DNA of 64,000 nt, taken from positions 1 to 64,000 of the forward strand of contig QAKR01000043.1 in the NCBI GenBank assembly GCA_003343705.1. Direction: 5' to 3'. Positions 1-7,835 of the stretch are shown in pieces (position 1 is the stretch's first letter; each line of letters starts with the position of its first letter). Made by a program: the position numbers and the translations under genes. The notes beneath the pieces are model-generated. The model saw nothing but the letters and a program-made list of their open reading frames with translations, had not been told where the DNA came from and did not search any database. This stretch comes from Clostridiales bacterium (GTDB taxonomy: Bacteria > Bacillota > Clostridia > Oscillospirales > UBA644).

Positions 1-69
1 ACTTGTGAAACGGTCAATAAGAGTAGTAAAAGTAGTTCTTGCTATATAGACTCTGAAAAAAGTGAATAA
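1..69 (+). CDS. C-terminal tail of an upstream gene (partial)
   Basis: Frame 1 is open from the first base to a TAA at 67-69, giving 22 residues rich in Ser and Lys. The rest of the gene lies outside the window, so no function can be read. It could also be non-coding; the only support is the open frame and the hairpins that follow it. Confidence 0.3.
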   Translation, partial: TCETVNKSSKSSSCYIDSEKSE

Positions 70-73
70 ATAA

Positions 74-93
74 AGCAGGTTTTTTTGCCTGCT
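74..93 (+). other. short hairpin after the upstream gene
   Basis: The arms AGCAGG and CCTGCT (6 bp) enclose a loop of eight bases that is nearly all T. It sits 5 nt after the stop of the partial upstream frame. No T-run follows the stem, so it is not a classic terminator by itself. Confidence 0.35.
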
Positions 94-111
94 GTAAATA
101 AAACGCTAATT

Positions 112-141
112 TTGACATATCAAGATGCATTGTGGTATTTT
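112..141 (+). promoter_or_regulatory. possible promoter of the polyamine operon
   Basis: TTGACA at 112-117 is followed after 18 bp by TATTTT at 136-141. The -35 is perfect and the -10 is weak. The -10 falls inside the 122-156 palindrome, so this may be an operator-covered promoter, or the -35 match may be chance and the operon may be read from further upstream. Confidence 0.4.
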
Positions 142-156
142 ACCGCAATGCATCTT
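122..156 (+). terminator. 16-bp hairpin in the speD leader (terminator or attenuator)
   Basis: Arms 122-137 and 141-156 pair over 16 bp with a single G-T wobble and a 3-nt TTT loop. TTTC and further T-rich bases follow. The hairpin ends 22 nt before the speD start codon. It could terminate the upstream gene, attenuate the polyamine operon, or act as an operator on the overlapping -10. Confidence 0.6.
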
Positions 157-177
157 TTTCATTTTAGGAGGGTTTTT

Positions 178-942
178 ATGGAGAGTAAAATGCAGCTTTA
201 CGGGTTTAACAATTTAACTAAATCTTTAAGCTTTAATATTTATGATGTGTGTTATGCAAAAACAGAACGTGAGCAGAAAGATTATATTGCCTATATTGAC
301 GAACAATATAATTCCGAACGCCTTACAAATATTCTATATAAGCTCACAGAAATGATAGGCGCTACGGTGCTAAATGTTTCAAAACAGGATTATGAACCTC
401 AAGGTGCCAGTGTTACATTTTTAATTGCGGAAGAAAGCATGGTGTCTAACCGAAGCGGTGAAACAGTTGTGGCGCATTTGGATAAAAGCCATGTAACTGT
501 ACACACGTATCCGGAATATCATCCTGAAAATTCTATTGCCACATTTCGTGTAGATATTGACGTTGCAACCTGCGGTGAAATCACACCTCTTTCCACTCTT
601 GATTTTTTACTGGGTAGTTTTGATTCAGATATTATTACGTTAGATTATAAAGTCCGTGGCTTCACCCGTGACATGAACGGTAAAAAGTTGTTTATTGATC
701 ATAAAATTTCTTCTATCCAAAATTATATCGATCCGATAACTCTGCAAAAGTACGACGCCATTGACGTTAACATGTACCAATCAAATATATTTCATACAAA
801 AATGCTTATTAAAGAAGTTGATCTTCAGAACTATCTTTTCAACGCAGATGTATATGAACTTGCGCCCAGAACAAGATTAAGTATTACAGATAGTTTAAGA
901 CGGGAAATGATAGAAATTTTCAGCGGAGCAAATGTATATTAA
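178..942 (+). CDS. speD: S-adenosylmethionine decarboxylase proenzyme, E. coli type
   Basis: Decarboxylates S-adenosylmethionine to give the aminopropyl donor for spermidine synthase. The protein is 254 aa, close to the length of the E. coli-type (class 1A) enzyme. The self-cleavage motif LDKSHVTVHTYPE covers residues 101-113, and Ser104 is the expected pyruvoyl precursor. A conserved Cys lies at 132 (ATCGEITPL). The ATG at 178 was chosen because AGGAGGG lies just upstream; an open frame also extends back to 85 but runs through the leader hairpin. It is the first gene of a six-gene operon, 15 bp before the PLP decarboxylase gene. Confidence 0.95.
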   Translation: MESKMQLYGFNNLTKSLSFNIYDVCYAKTEREQKDYIAYIDEQYNSERLTNILYKLTEMIGATVLNVSKQDYEPQGASVTFLIAEESMVSNRSGETVVAHLDKSHVTVHTYPEYHPENSIATFRVDIDVATCGEITPLSTLDFLLGSFDSDIITLDYKVRGFTRDMNGKKLFIDHKISSIQNYIDPITLQKYDAIDVNMYQSNIFHTKMLIKEVDLQNYLFNADVYELAPRTRLSITDSLRREMIEIFSGANVY

Positions 943-957
943 AGGAGACAACAGGTA

Positions 958-2409
958 GTGAAAAATCAAAGCAATGCCCCAATTTTTGAAGCGCTAGAAG
1001 ACTTCAAAACAAAATGCGTAGTGCCTTTTGATGTGCCGGGTCATAAACGTGGTCGAGGTAACAAAGATCTTTTACATTTCTTAGGTGAAAAATGTCTTAC
1101 TGTTGATGTAAACTCAATGAAACCGCTGGATAACCTTTGTCATCCAACCGGAGTTATTAAAGAATCGGAAGAACTGGCAGCAGAGGCTTTTGGTGCAAAA
1201 AACGCTTTTTTTATGGTAGGGGGAACAACTTCATCAGTTCAGGCAATGATTTTATCATCGGTAAAAAGAAACGATAAAATCATTCTTCCGAGAAACGTAC
1301 ACAGGAGCGTTATAAACGCACTGATATTATGCGGAGCCGTACCGGTTTATATTAATCCTCAAACAAATGATAGATTGGGTATTTCACTGGGAATGAGCGT
1401 TTCAGATGTTGAAAACGCAATAAAACAGAACCCTGATGCTAAAGCTATTTTTGTTAATAACCCAACATATTACGGAATTTGCTCAGACTTAAAAACGATT
1501 ACAGAGCTCACCCATAAAAACAATATGCTTTTACTTGCAGACGAAGCACACGGAACGCATTTATATTTTGGTGAGCACATGCCGATTTCCGCAATGGCAG
1601 CAGGGGCTGATATGGCATCTGTAAGTATGCATAAATCCGGAGGATCTTTAACCCAAAGCTCTTTTTTACTTTGCGGAAAAAATGTAAATTCAGATTACGT
1701 TCGGCAGATTATAAATCTCACCCAAACAACAAGCGGCTCATATCTTTTACTTTCGAGTCTCGATATTTCACGCAGGAATTTGGCCCTTAGCGGAAAAGAA
1801 ATTTTCGGTAAAGTCACAGAGCTTACGAATTACGCAAGAGAAGAAATAAACAGTATCGACGATTATTACGCTTTTGGAAAAGAGCTTATAAACGGTGACA
1901 GCATTTTTGATTTTGACTTAACTAAACTTTCGGTAAACACCCTAAACCTTGGTCTTGCCGGTATTGAAGTTTATGATATTTTACGTGACGAATACGATAT
2001 CCAAATAGAATTCGGAGACTTGGGGAATATTCTTGCATATATCTCGGTGGGCGATAATTATAAAAATATAGAGCGGCTTATAAGCGCACTTTCCGAAATA
2101 CGCAGGATCTATAAAAAAGAAACCACATCACTTATTAAATACGAATATATTAACCCAGTTGTAAAGCTACCGCCTCAAAAAGCATTTTACGCAGATAAAA
2201 AAAGGGTAAGTCTTAAAGACTCCGTAGGTGAAATATGCTGTGAGTTTGTAATGTGTTATCCTCCTGGGATCCCCATTCTTGCCCCAGGTGAAAAAGTTAC
2301 AAAGGACATTGTTGATTATATTTTATATGCAAAAGAAAAGGGCTGTTCTTTAACAGGCCCGGAAGATATGGACATTAATACTTTAAATGTTTTGAAAGGA
2401 GAAGGTTGA
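958..2409 (+). CDS. speA: Orn/Lys/Arg decarboxylase family protein, probable arginine decarboxylase
   Basis: A PLP-dependent decarboxylase of fold type I (483 aa, GTG start), the short Gram-positive form. The PLP-binding motif SMHKSGGS puts the Schiff-base lysine at K226, and DEAHGTH (195-201) supplies the Asp that contacts the pyridine nitrogen. This family uses ornithine, lysine or arginine, and sequence alone does not settle which. Arginine is favoured because an agmatinase lies two genes downstream in the same operon, which would turn the product agmatine into putrescine. The stop codon overlaps the speE start by one base, suggesting translational coupling. Confidence 0.88.
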   Translation: MKNQSNAPIFEALEDFKTKCVVPFDVPGHKRGRGNKDLLHFLGEKCLTVDVNSMKPLDNLCHPTGVIKESEELAAEAFGAKNAFFMVGGTTSSVQAMILSSVKRNDKIILPRNVHRSVINALILCGAVPVYINPQTNDRLGISLGMSVSDVENAIKQNPDAKAIFVNNPTYYGICSDLKTITELTHKNNMLLLADEAHGTHLYFGEHMPISAMAAGADMASVSMHKSGGSLTQSSFLLCGKNVNSDYVRQIINLTQTTSGSYLLLSSLDISRRNLALSGKEIFGKVTELTNYAREEINSIDDYYAFGKELINGDSIFDFDLTKLSVNTLNLGLAGIEVYDILRDEYDIQIEFGDLGNILAYISVGDNYKNIERLISALSEIRRIYKKETTSLIKYEYINPVVKLPPQKAFYADKKRVSLKDSVGEICCEFVMCYPPGIPILAPGEKVTKDIVDYILYAKEKGCSLTGPEDMDINTLNVLKGEG

Positions 2410-3269
2410 TGGAGCTTTGGTATAGTGAAAACCACACAAAAAACGTTAAGTTTTCCATAAAAGTAGATAAACAGCTGTGCAGCAAACAAAGTGAATTTCA
2501 GCGAATAGACGTGTTTGAGTCACCGGAATTCGGTAGAATACTTACCCTTGACAGCCTTATGATGCTAACTGAAAAAGATGAGTTTATATACCACGAAATG
2601 ATAACCCATGTACCAATGGCTGTGCACCCGAACCCGGAAAATGTTCTTGTTATCGGAGCAGGCGACGGCGGCGTTATAAGAGAACTTTCAAAATACGCTT
2701 ATATAAAAAATATAGACCTTGTTGAAATAGATGAAGCTGTGGTTGAAGTAAGTAAAGAATTTTTACCGTTTACCGCATGCTCTTTTTCAGATAAACGCCT
2801 TACCGTATATTATCAGGACGGGCTGAAATTTATAAGAAGCCGTGAAAATGAATATGATGTGATTATTGTTGATTCAACGGATCCTTTCGGACCCGGAGAA
2901 GGTCTTTTTACAAAAGAATTTTACGGTAACTGTTATAAAGCATTAAAAGATGACGGGATCATGATAAACCAGCACGAGAGTCCTTTTTATACGGCAGATG
3001 CACAAGCAATGAAACGTGCTCATGCAAGGATTGTAAAATCATTTCCGATTAGCCGAGTATACCAAGCTCATATCCCCACCTATCCATCCGGACACTGGCT
3101 ATTCGGATTTGCCTCAAAAAAACATCACCCCATAAAGGATTTACATGCCGAACAGTGGAAAAAACTTGGCATTGAAACAAAGTATTATAACACAAACTTG
3201 CATAAGGGTGCGTTTTATCTTCCAAATTATGTTGAAAAAATGCTTTTGGAGTGTGAAGACGATGAGTAA
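2409..3269 (+). CDS. speE: spermidine synthase (polyamine aminopropyltransferase)
   Basis: Transfers the aminopropyl group of decarboxylated SAM to putrescine, giving spermidine and methylthioadenosine (MTA). The protein is 286 aa with an N-terminal beta domain and a Rossmann methyltransferase-like core: GAGDGG at 83-88 (SAM/MTA site), the acidic VEID after strand 2, and VDSTDP at 154-159 with the catalytic-region Asp. The ATG at 2409 follows AAAGGAGAAGG. It overlaps speA by one base and speB by eight. MTA cleared from this reaction would feed the MTA nucleosidase encoded near 26 kb. Confidence 0.95.
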   Translation: MELWYSENHTKNVKFSIKVDKQLCSKQSEFQRIDVFESPEFGRILTLDSLMMLTEKDEFIYHEMITHVPMAVHPNPENVLVIGAGDGGVIRELSKYAYIKNIDLVEIDEAVVEVSKEFLPFTACSFSDKRLTVYYQDGLKFIRSRENEYDVIIVDSTDPFGPGEGLFTKEFYGNCYKALKDDGIMINQHESPFYTADAQAMKRAHARIVKSFPISRVYQAHIPTYPSGHWLFGFASKKHHPIKDLHAEQWKKLGIETKYYNTNLHKGAFYLPNYVEKMLLECEDDE

Positions 3270-4101
3270 TTTTATAAGTTGCGATTGTAATTATCAAAAT
3301 GCCGACATAGTCTTATTCGGCGCACCGTTTGACGGAACAACTTCTTTTCGCCCCGGAACACGTTTCGGCCCGACGGAAATAAGAAAAGATTCCTTCGGCA
3401 TTGAAACATATTCACCTTATCAGGATAAGGATTTATCGGAAATTTCTGTTTGTGATATGGGAGATTTAGAATTCCCTTTCGGGAATACCGATAAAGTTCT
3501 TGAAATGATAGAAAACACCGCAAGCGATATTTTAAGGGATAATAAATCCCCTGTTATGCTAGGCGGCGAGCATTTAATAACGCTAGCAGCTGTTTCTGCG
3601 GTATTTAAAAAGTATCCTAATCTGCACATAATTCATTTTGACGCACATACAGATCTTCGCGATGAATATCTGGGGCAAACGCTTTCTCATGCAGCGGTTA
3701 TGCGTAGAATATGGGAAAAAGTCGGAGACGGCAAAATTTTTCAGTTCGGTATCCGCAGCGGAGAAAAACATGAGTTTGAATTTGCAAAAGAACATACTGT
3801 ATTACAAAAGTTTAATTTAGAAGGTTTTGATACAGTTGTTGAAAAACTCAAAGGTAAACCTGTTTATTTCACACTTGATTTAGATATTCTTGACCCAAGT
3901 ATTTTCCCCGGAACAGGTACACCTGAAGCAGGCGGAGTTTCGTTTTCAGAGCTTTTGAATGCTGTTTTAAAATTAAATAAGTTAAACATTGTTGGCTGTG
4001 ATATAAACGAACTTTCACCTGTTTATGACCAAAGCGGAGTTTCCACAGCAGTTGCTTGTAAAATATTAAGAGAAATATTATTGACATTTAAAGGAGATTA
4101 A
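3262..4101 (+). CDS. speB: agmatinase
   Basis: Hydrolyses agmatine to putrescine and urea. The 279-aa protein has the ureohydrolase metal motifs: GGEH with H104, FDAHTD with D127, H129 and D131, and LDLD with D206 and D208, the six ligands of the Mn pair. The start at 3262 (ATGAGTAAT) overlaps the end of speE by 8 bp; a longer upstream frame exists but lies inside speE. With the upstream decarboxylase it completes the arginine-agmatine-putrescine route. The family also includes arginase and formimidoglutamase; the operon context makes agmatinase most likely. Confidence 0.93.
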   Translation: MSNFISCDCNYQNADIVLFGAPFDGTTSFRPGTRFGPTEIRKDSFGIETYSPYQDKDLSEISVCDMGDLEFPFGNTDKVLEMIENTASDILRDNKSPVMLGGEHLITLAAVSAVFKKYPNLHIIHFDAHTDLRDEYLGQTLSHAAVMRRIWEKVGDGKIFQFGIRSGEKHEFEFAKEHTVLQKFNLEGFDTVVEKLKGKPVYFTLDLDILDPSIFPGTGTPEAGGVSFSELLNAVLKLNKLNIVGCDINELSPVYDQSGVSTAVACKILREILLTFKGD

Positions 4102-4104
4102 AAA

Positions 4105-5304
4105 ATGGGTAAAGCTTTAATTATAGGTTGCGGCGGCGTTGCAAGCGTTGCCATACACAAATGCTGTCAAAACAGCGATGTTTTTGAAGAGATAATGATT
4201 GCAAGCCGTACAAAATCAAAATGCGACGCATTAAAATCAAAGCTTGAAGGCGGCAAAACTAAAATTCAGACTGCAAAGGTTGATGCCGATAGTGTTGATG
4301 AGCTTATTGCACTTATAAACAGCTTTAGACCTGATGTGGTTTTAAATCTTGCACTTCCTTACCAGGATTTAACTATAATGGATGCATGTCTTGCAACAAA
4401 GACCCATTATGTGGATACAGCTAATTATGAACCTTTGGACACTGCAAAATTTGAGTATAAATGGCAATGGGCATACCGTGAAAAATTTAAACAAGCCGGC
4501 ATATGTGCACTTTTAGGCAGCGGATTTGACCCGGGAGTTACCGGAGTTTTTTCGGCATACGCTCAAAAACATTACTTTGATGAAATACATTACCTCGATA
4601 TTCTCGACGCAAATGCCGGCGATCATGGATACCCTTTTGCAACAAACTTTAACCCGGAAATCAACATACGGGAAGTTACAGCAAAAGGCAGTTACTGGGA
4701 AAACGGAAATTGGATTGAAACCGATCCTATGGAAATAAAACGTATATATGATTTTCCTCAAATAGGCGAAAAAGATATGTATCTTTTACATCATGAAGAG
4801 CTCGAAAGCCTTGCACTCAATTTAAAAGGAATTAAAAGAATACGTTTCTTTATGACCTTCGGACAAAGCTATCTCACTCACCTTAAATGCCTTGAAAATG
4901 TGGGAATGACATCAATTGAACCGATAGAATTTAACGGCCAACAGATTGTGCCTTTACAGTTCTTAAAAGCAGTACTCCCCGACCCTGCATCTCTCGGCCC
5001 CAGAACAAAAGGTAAAACAAATATCGGATGTATATTTAAAGGTGTTAAAGACGGAAAAGAAAAAACATATTATGTTTATAACGTCTGCGATCATCAGGAA
5101 TGCTATAAAGAAGTTGAAAGTCAGGCGATTTCATACACAACAGGCGTGCCCGCAATGATAGGCGCAATGCTTATAATGAACGGTACGTGGACAAAACCCG
5201 GTGTTTATAACATTGAAGAGTTCGACCCGGATCCGTTTATGGATGCTTTGAATAAATGGGGGCTTCCATGGGTTGAAGAATTTGACCCTGTTTTGGTAGA
5301 TTAA
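4105..5304 (+). CDS. carboxynorspermidine/carboxyspermidine dehydrogenase, saccharopine dehydrogenase family
   Basis: Reductively condenses putrescine (or diaminopropane) with aspartate beta-semialdehyde to give carboxyspermidine (or carboxynorspermidine), using NADPH. The protein is 399 aa. An N-terminal nucleotide-binding motif (IIGCGGVASVA, residues 6-16) opens a Rossmann fold, and the overall sequence resembles the LYS1-like polyamine enzymes rather than true saccharopine dehydrogenase. It starts 3 bp after speB and is followed by the matching decarboxylase after 1 bp, which supports the assignment strongly. Confidence 0.9.
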   Translation: MGKALIIGCGGVASVAIHKCCQNSDVFEEIMIASRTKSKCDALKSKLEGGKTKIQTAKVDADSVDELIALINSFRPDVVLNLALPYQDLTIMDACLATKTHYVDTANYEPLDTAKFEYKWQWAYREKFKQAGICALLGSGFDPGVTGVFSAYAQKHYFDEIHYLDILDANAGDHGYPFATNFNPEINIREVTAKGSYWENGNWIETDPMEIKRIYDFPQIGEKDMYLLHHEELESLALNLKGIKRIRFFMTFGQSYLTHLKCLENVGMTSIEPIEFNGQQIVPLQFLKAVLPDPASLGPRTKGKTNIGCIFKGVKDGKEKTYYVYNVCDHQECYKEVESQAISYTTGVPAMIGAMLIMNGTWTKPGVYNIEEFDPDPFMDALNKWGLPWVEEFDPVLVD

Positions 5305-5305
5305 T

Positions 5306-6436
5306 ATGAACTTTGATATTAACAAAATAAAAACTCCTTATTATATTGTTGATGAAAAGCTGCTTAAAAACAACCTTGAACTATTAAAATCCGTCGCAGA
5401 CAGATCAGGCTGTAAAATACTTTTAGCTCAAAAAGCATTTTCTATGTTTTCACTTTATCCGCTTATAGGTAGATATCTTAACGGCACAGCTGCAAGCGGG
5501 CTTTATGAAGCAAAGCTGGGCTATGAAGAAATGGGTGGAGAAACGCATATTTTTTCAGCTGCTTACAACGAAGATGAGTTTGATGAAATATTAAAAATAT
5601 GCGATCATATTATTTTTAATTCATTTTCTCAGTGGCAAAAATATAAAGAAAAATCCCTTAAATCCGGCAAAAAATTCGGAATAAGAATAAACCCGGAATG
5701 CTCCACTCAACAACACGGCATTTACGACCCATGCAGCAACGGTTCCCGGCTTGGAGTGACTATAAGTAATTTCAAAGAAGATTCACTTGACGGTATTAAA
5801 GGCTTACATTTTCATACACTTTGTGAGCAAAACAGCGACGATTTAATAACAACATTAAACGCTGTTGAACAGAAATTCGGACAATATATCCATAAAATGA
5901 AATGGATGAATTTCGGCGGAGGACATCATATAACTCGAGAAGATTATGACATTGACGCTTTGATAAATACAATTATAAATTTTAAAGCCAAATATAATGT
6001 TGAAGTATATCTCGAACCCGGTGAAGCTGTTGCACTGAATTCAGGCTTTTTGGTAAGCAGCGTGCTTGATATTGTAGAAAATGATATAAGAATTGCAATT
6101 TTAGACGCTTCTGCAGCATGCCATATGCCGGACGTGATTGAGATGCCATACCGCCCGAATATTATTAATGCGGATTTACCAAACAAAAAAGCTTTTACTT
6201 ATCGTCTTGGCGGCCCTACATGCCTTGCTGGTGATATAATCGGAGATTACTCTTTTGACAAACCCCTTAATGAAGGTGACAAACTGGTTTTTTGTGATAT
6301 GGCAATATATTCAATGGTTAAAAACAATACATTTAACGGAATGAAACTGCCGACCATTGCCGTTTGTAACTTAAAAGGTAAAGTTAAAACAGTAAAAGAA
6401 TTCGACTATTCTGACTTTAAAAACAGACTTTCTTGA
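5306..6436 (+). CDS. nspC: carboxynorspermidine/carboxyspermidine decarboxylase
   Basis: A PLP enzyme of the alanine-racemase fold (fold type III) that decarboxylates carboxyspermidine or carboxynorspermidine to the triamine. It is 376 aa, the usual length. The PLP lysine is K43 in AQKAFSMF; a glycine-rich phosphate-binding stretch (NFGGGHH) lies mid-protein and a C-terminal half-site motif (CDMAIYSMVK) near the end. It is the last gene of the polyamine operon; a terminator follows about 65 bp downstream. Substrate choice (C3 or C4 amine) cannot be read from sequence. Confidence 0.92.
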   Translation: MNFDINKIKTPYYIVDEKLLKNNLELLKSVADRSGCKILLAQKAFSMFSLYPLIGRYLNGTAASGLYEAKLGYEEMGGETHIFSAAYNEDEFDEILKICDHIIFNSFSQWQKYKEKSLKSGKKFGIRINPECSTQQHGIYDPCSNGSRLGVTISNFKEDSLDGIKGLHFHTLCEQNSDDLITTLNAVEQKFGQYIHKMKWMNFGGGHHITREDYDIDALINTIINFKAKYNVEVYLEPGEAVALNSGFLVSSVLDIVENDIRIAILDASAACHMPDVIEMPYRPNIINADLPNKKAFTYRLGGPTCLAGDIIGDYSFDKPLNEGDKLVFCDMAIYSMVKNNTFNGMKLPTIAVCNLKGKVKTVKEFDYSDFKNRLS

Positions 6437-6502
6437 AGTGAATCAAACGAAGTCAACATACAGACACAATAAAGTTAAAGTAATATATTTTTTATAAAAA
6501 AT

Positions 6503-6540
6503 AAAAAGCGGGAAGTTTATTATAAAACTTATCGCTTTTT
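6503..6540. terminator. terminator of the polyamine operon
   Basis: The arms AAAAAGCG (6503-6510) and CGCTTTTT (6533-6540) form a stem with an inner AAGTTT/AAACTT pairing and flanking A and T runs. The T-runs on both sides let it serve both the polyamine operon on the plus strand and the reverse transcriptase gene arriving on the minus strand. Confidence 0.8.
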
Positions 6541-6634
6541 ATTTACTTTTTTAATATTTTAAATAGTTTACAACAAATTTTTATCTTTATTAACTCTGTT
6601 TAAAGACAATCAGTATCTATATTAATGACTACTA

Positions 6635-7588
6635 CTACTTTTCCTTTTTCTTCTGATTCATAATGTATTCACTTATACTTGGATATATATTTTTTTTAAT
6701 CTGCTTTGCAGCAATCACACAACCATATAATTTATTTAGCTCTGAACCTTTTTGAGTATCTTTAAATCTCTTTGTCACCTTGAACTTTAGTTTATTTGGA
6801 ACATCAAGTGTTCCATCAGGCTTGATTATTACACCTGTTACTTTTTTAACATCAGAAGAACCATAATATTTAACTTTATTTTTTGAAATATTGTAACCAT
6901 TTTTTAGAACAATTTTAAGTATACGACCTCTAAATTCAGGCTGTATAGGCTTGTCACATGAAAAGACAACATCATCTACATATACAGACATATTCACATT
7001 ATATTTTAGACACAACGAATACATCTCATCAAACATTGATTTATTTACAAGGTAAGACAACAACGGGCTTGGTGATGCTCCTGTGCACAAATGATTAATA
7101 TGTTTTATCTTTTTCATGCGTATAAACGTATCGATTTCTTTTTTTTCTACAAGATCTATTGATATGTCATATGTACACAAATTAGTAACTATTTCTGCAA
7201 CATCTGAAGAGGTTTTTAATTCGTTTTTAAAAAACATATAAACCTTTTCGCGAGAAGTGTTAGGGAAGAAAGCTGAAATATCAATTTTATAAAGATATTT
7301 TATTCCTGCATGCATTTTTGCATTATCGATATATGATTTACCTTTAACTCCAGAAAAAATATAATTAGGAAACCTGCATTTCATTAATCCATTTTTAATT
7401 CTTTTTTGAATAACTTTAAGTTCTTGTTTTGGAGCTTCAACTAAACGTGGTTTAACCATACAATCTATGAAAGGGCTTATATTCTGTTGTACATATATGT
7501 TTTTTGTCCATTTCTTATCTTGTATCCCAAGTACTTTCATGAGCATTTTTTTGGATTGAAGAGCATATAGTGGACAAGATTTATACAA
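6635..7588 (-). CDS. retron-type reverse transcriptase
   Basis: An RNA-directed DNA polymerase of 317 aa, the usual retron RT size. Palm motifs in order are KIDISAFF (D103), CTGASPSP (region 168-175, the usual QGxxxSP position) and YVDD (203-206) with the catalytic Asp pair. Two motifs regarded as diagnostic of retron RTs are present: NAxxH as NAKMH (89-93) and VTG (250-252). The TTG start at 7588 is supported by GAGGTG seven bases upstream. It lies 34 bp after a small membrane-protein gene and downstream of a long structured leader. There is no maturase or endonuclease domain, which argues against a group II intron. Confidence 0.9.
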   Translation of the reverse strand: MYKSCPLYALQSKKMLMKVLGIQDKKWTKNIYVQQNISPFIDCMVKPRLVEAPKQELKVIQKRIKNGLMKCRFPNYIFSGVKGKSYIDNAKMHAGIKYLYKIDISAFFPNTSREKVYMFFKNELKTSSDVAEIVTNLCTYDISIDLVEKKEIDTFIRMKKIKHINHLCTGASPSPLLSYLVNKSMFDEMYSLCLKYNVNMSVYVDDVVFSCDKPIQPEFRGRILKIVLKNGYNISKNKVKYYGSSDVKKVTGVIIKPDGTLDVPNKLKFKVTKRFKDTQKGSELNKLYGCVIAAKQIKKNIYPSISEYIMNQKKKEK

Positions 7589-7622
7589 TAGATTTCACCT
7601 CATTTATAAAAAAATGTGTTGG

Positions 7623-7835
7623 TTAGCAACCTAATGCACTCAAGAAAGAGCTAATCCATTGCATGAGTGTATCAGTATCGCTAAAGGGCATCGCTAACAG
7701 TGTTGCTATTAGTACAATCATAATAGCACGGAAAACAATTATACTGATTTTGGGAGTACTATTGAAATTGAACGTTATGTGATTATCTGACAAGATTTTC
7801 ACCTCAACATTCTTTTTTTCTTTAGCTCTTCGCAT
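7623..7835 (-). CDS. small single-helix membrane protein, candidate retron effector
   Basis: A 70-aa protein: a charged N-terminal segment (about 1-28, many Lys and Arg), one hydrophobic helix around residues 30-49, and a short amphipathic tail ending in Cys. The ATG follows an excellent GAGGAGGTG ribosome site, and the gene is 34 bp from the reverse transcriptase in the same direction. I do not recognise the family. Known retron effectors include membrane proteins, so a toxin or effector role is inferred from position and topology only. A small phage-like holin or a structural partner of the RT are alternatives. Confidence 0.75.
   Translation of the reverse strand: MRRAKEKKNVEVKILSDNHITFNFNSTPKISIIVFRAIMIVLIATLLAMPFSDTDTLMQWISSFLSALGC

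Noticed and set aside
3049..3297. Minus-strand open frame across the speE/speB junction
   Set aside because: It is opposite two coupled, motif-supported genes and has no ribosome site or family features.
6635..7588. Reading the reverse transcriptase as a group II intron or diversity-generating retroelement
   Set aside because: No maturase/X or endonuclease domain, no intron structures, and no template/variable repeat was seen; NAxxH and VTG point to a retron.
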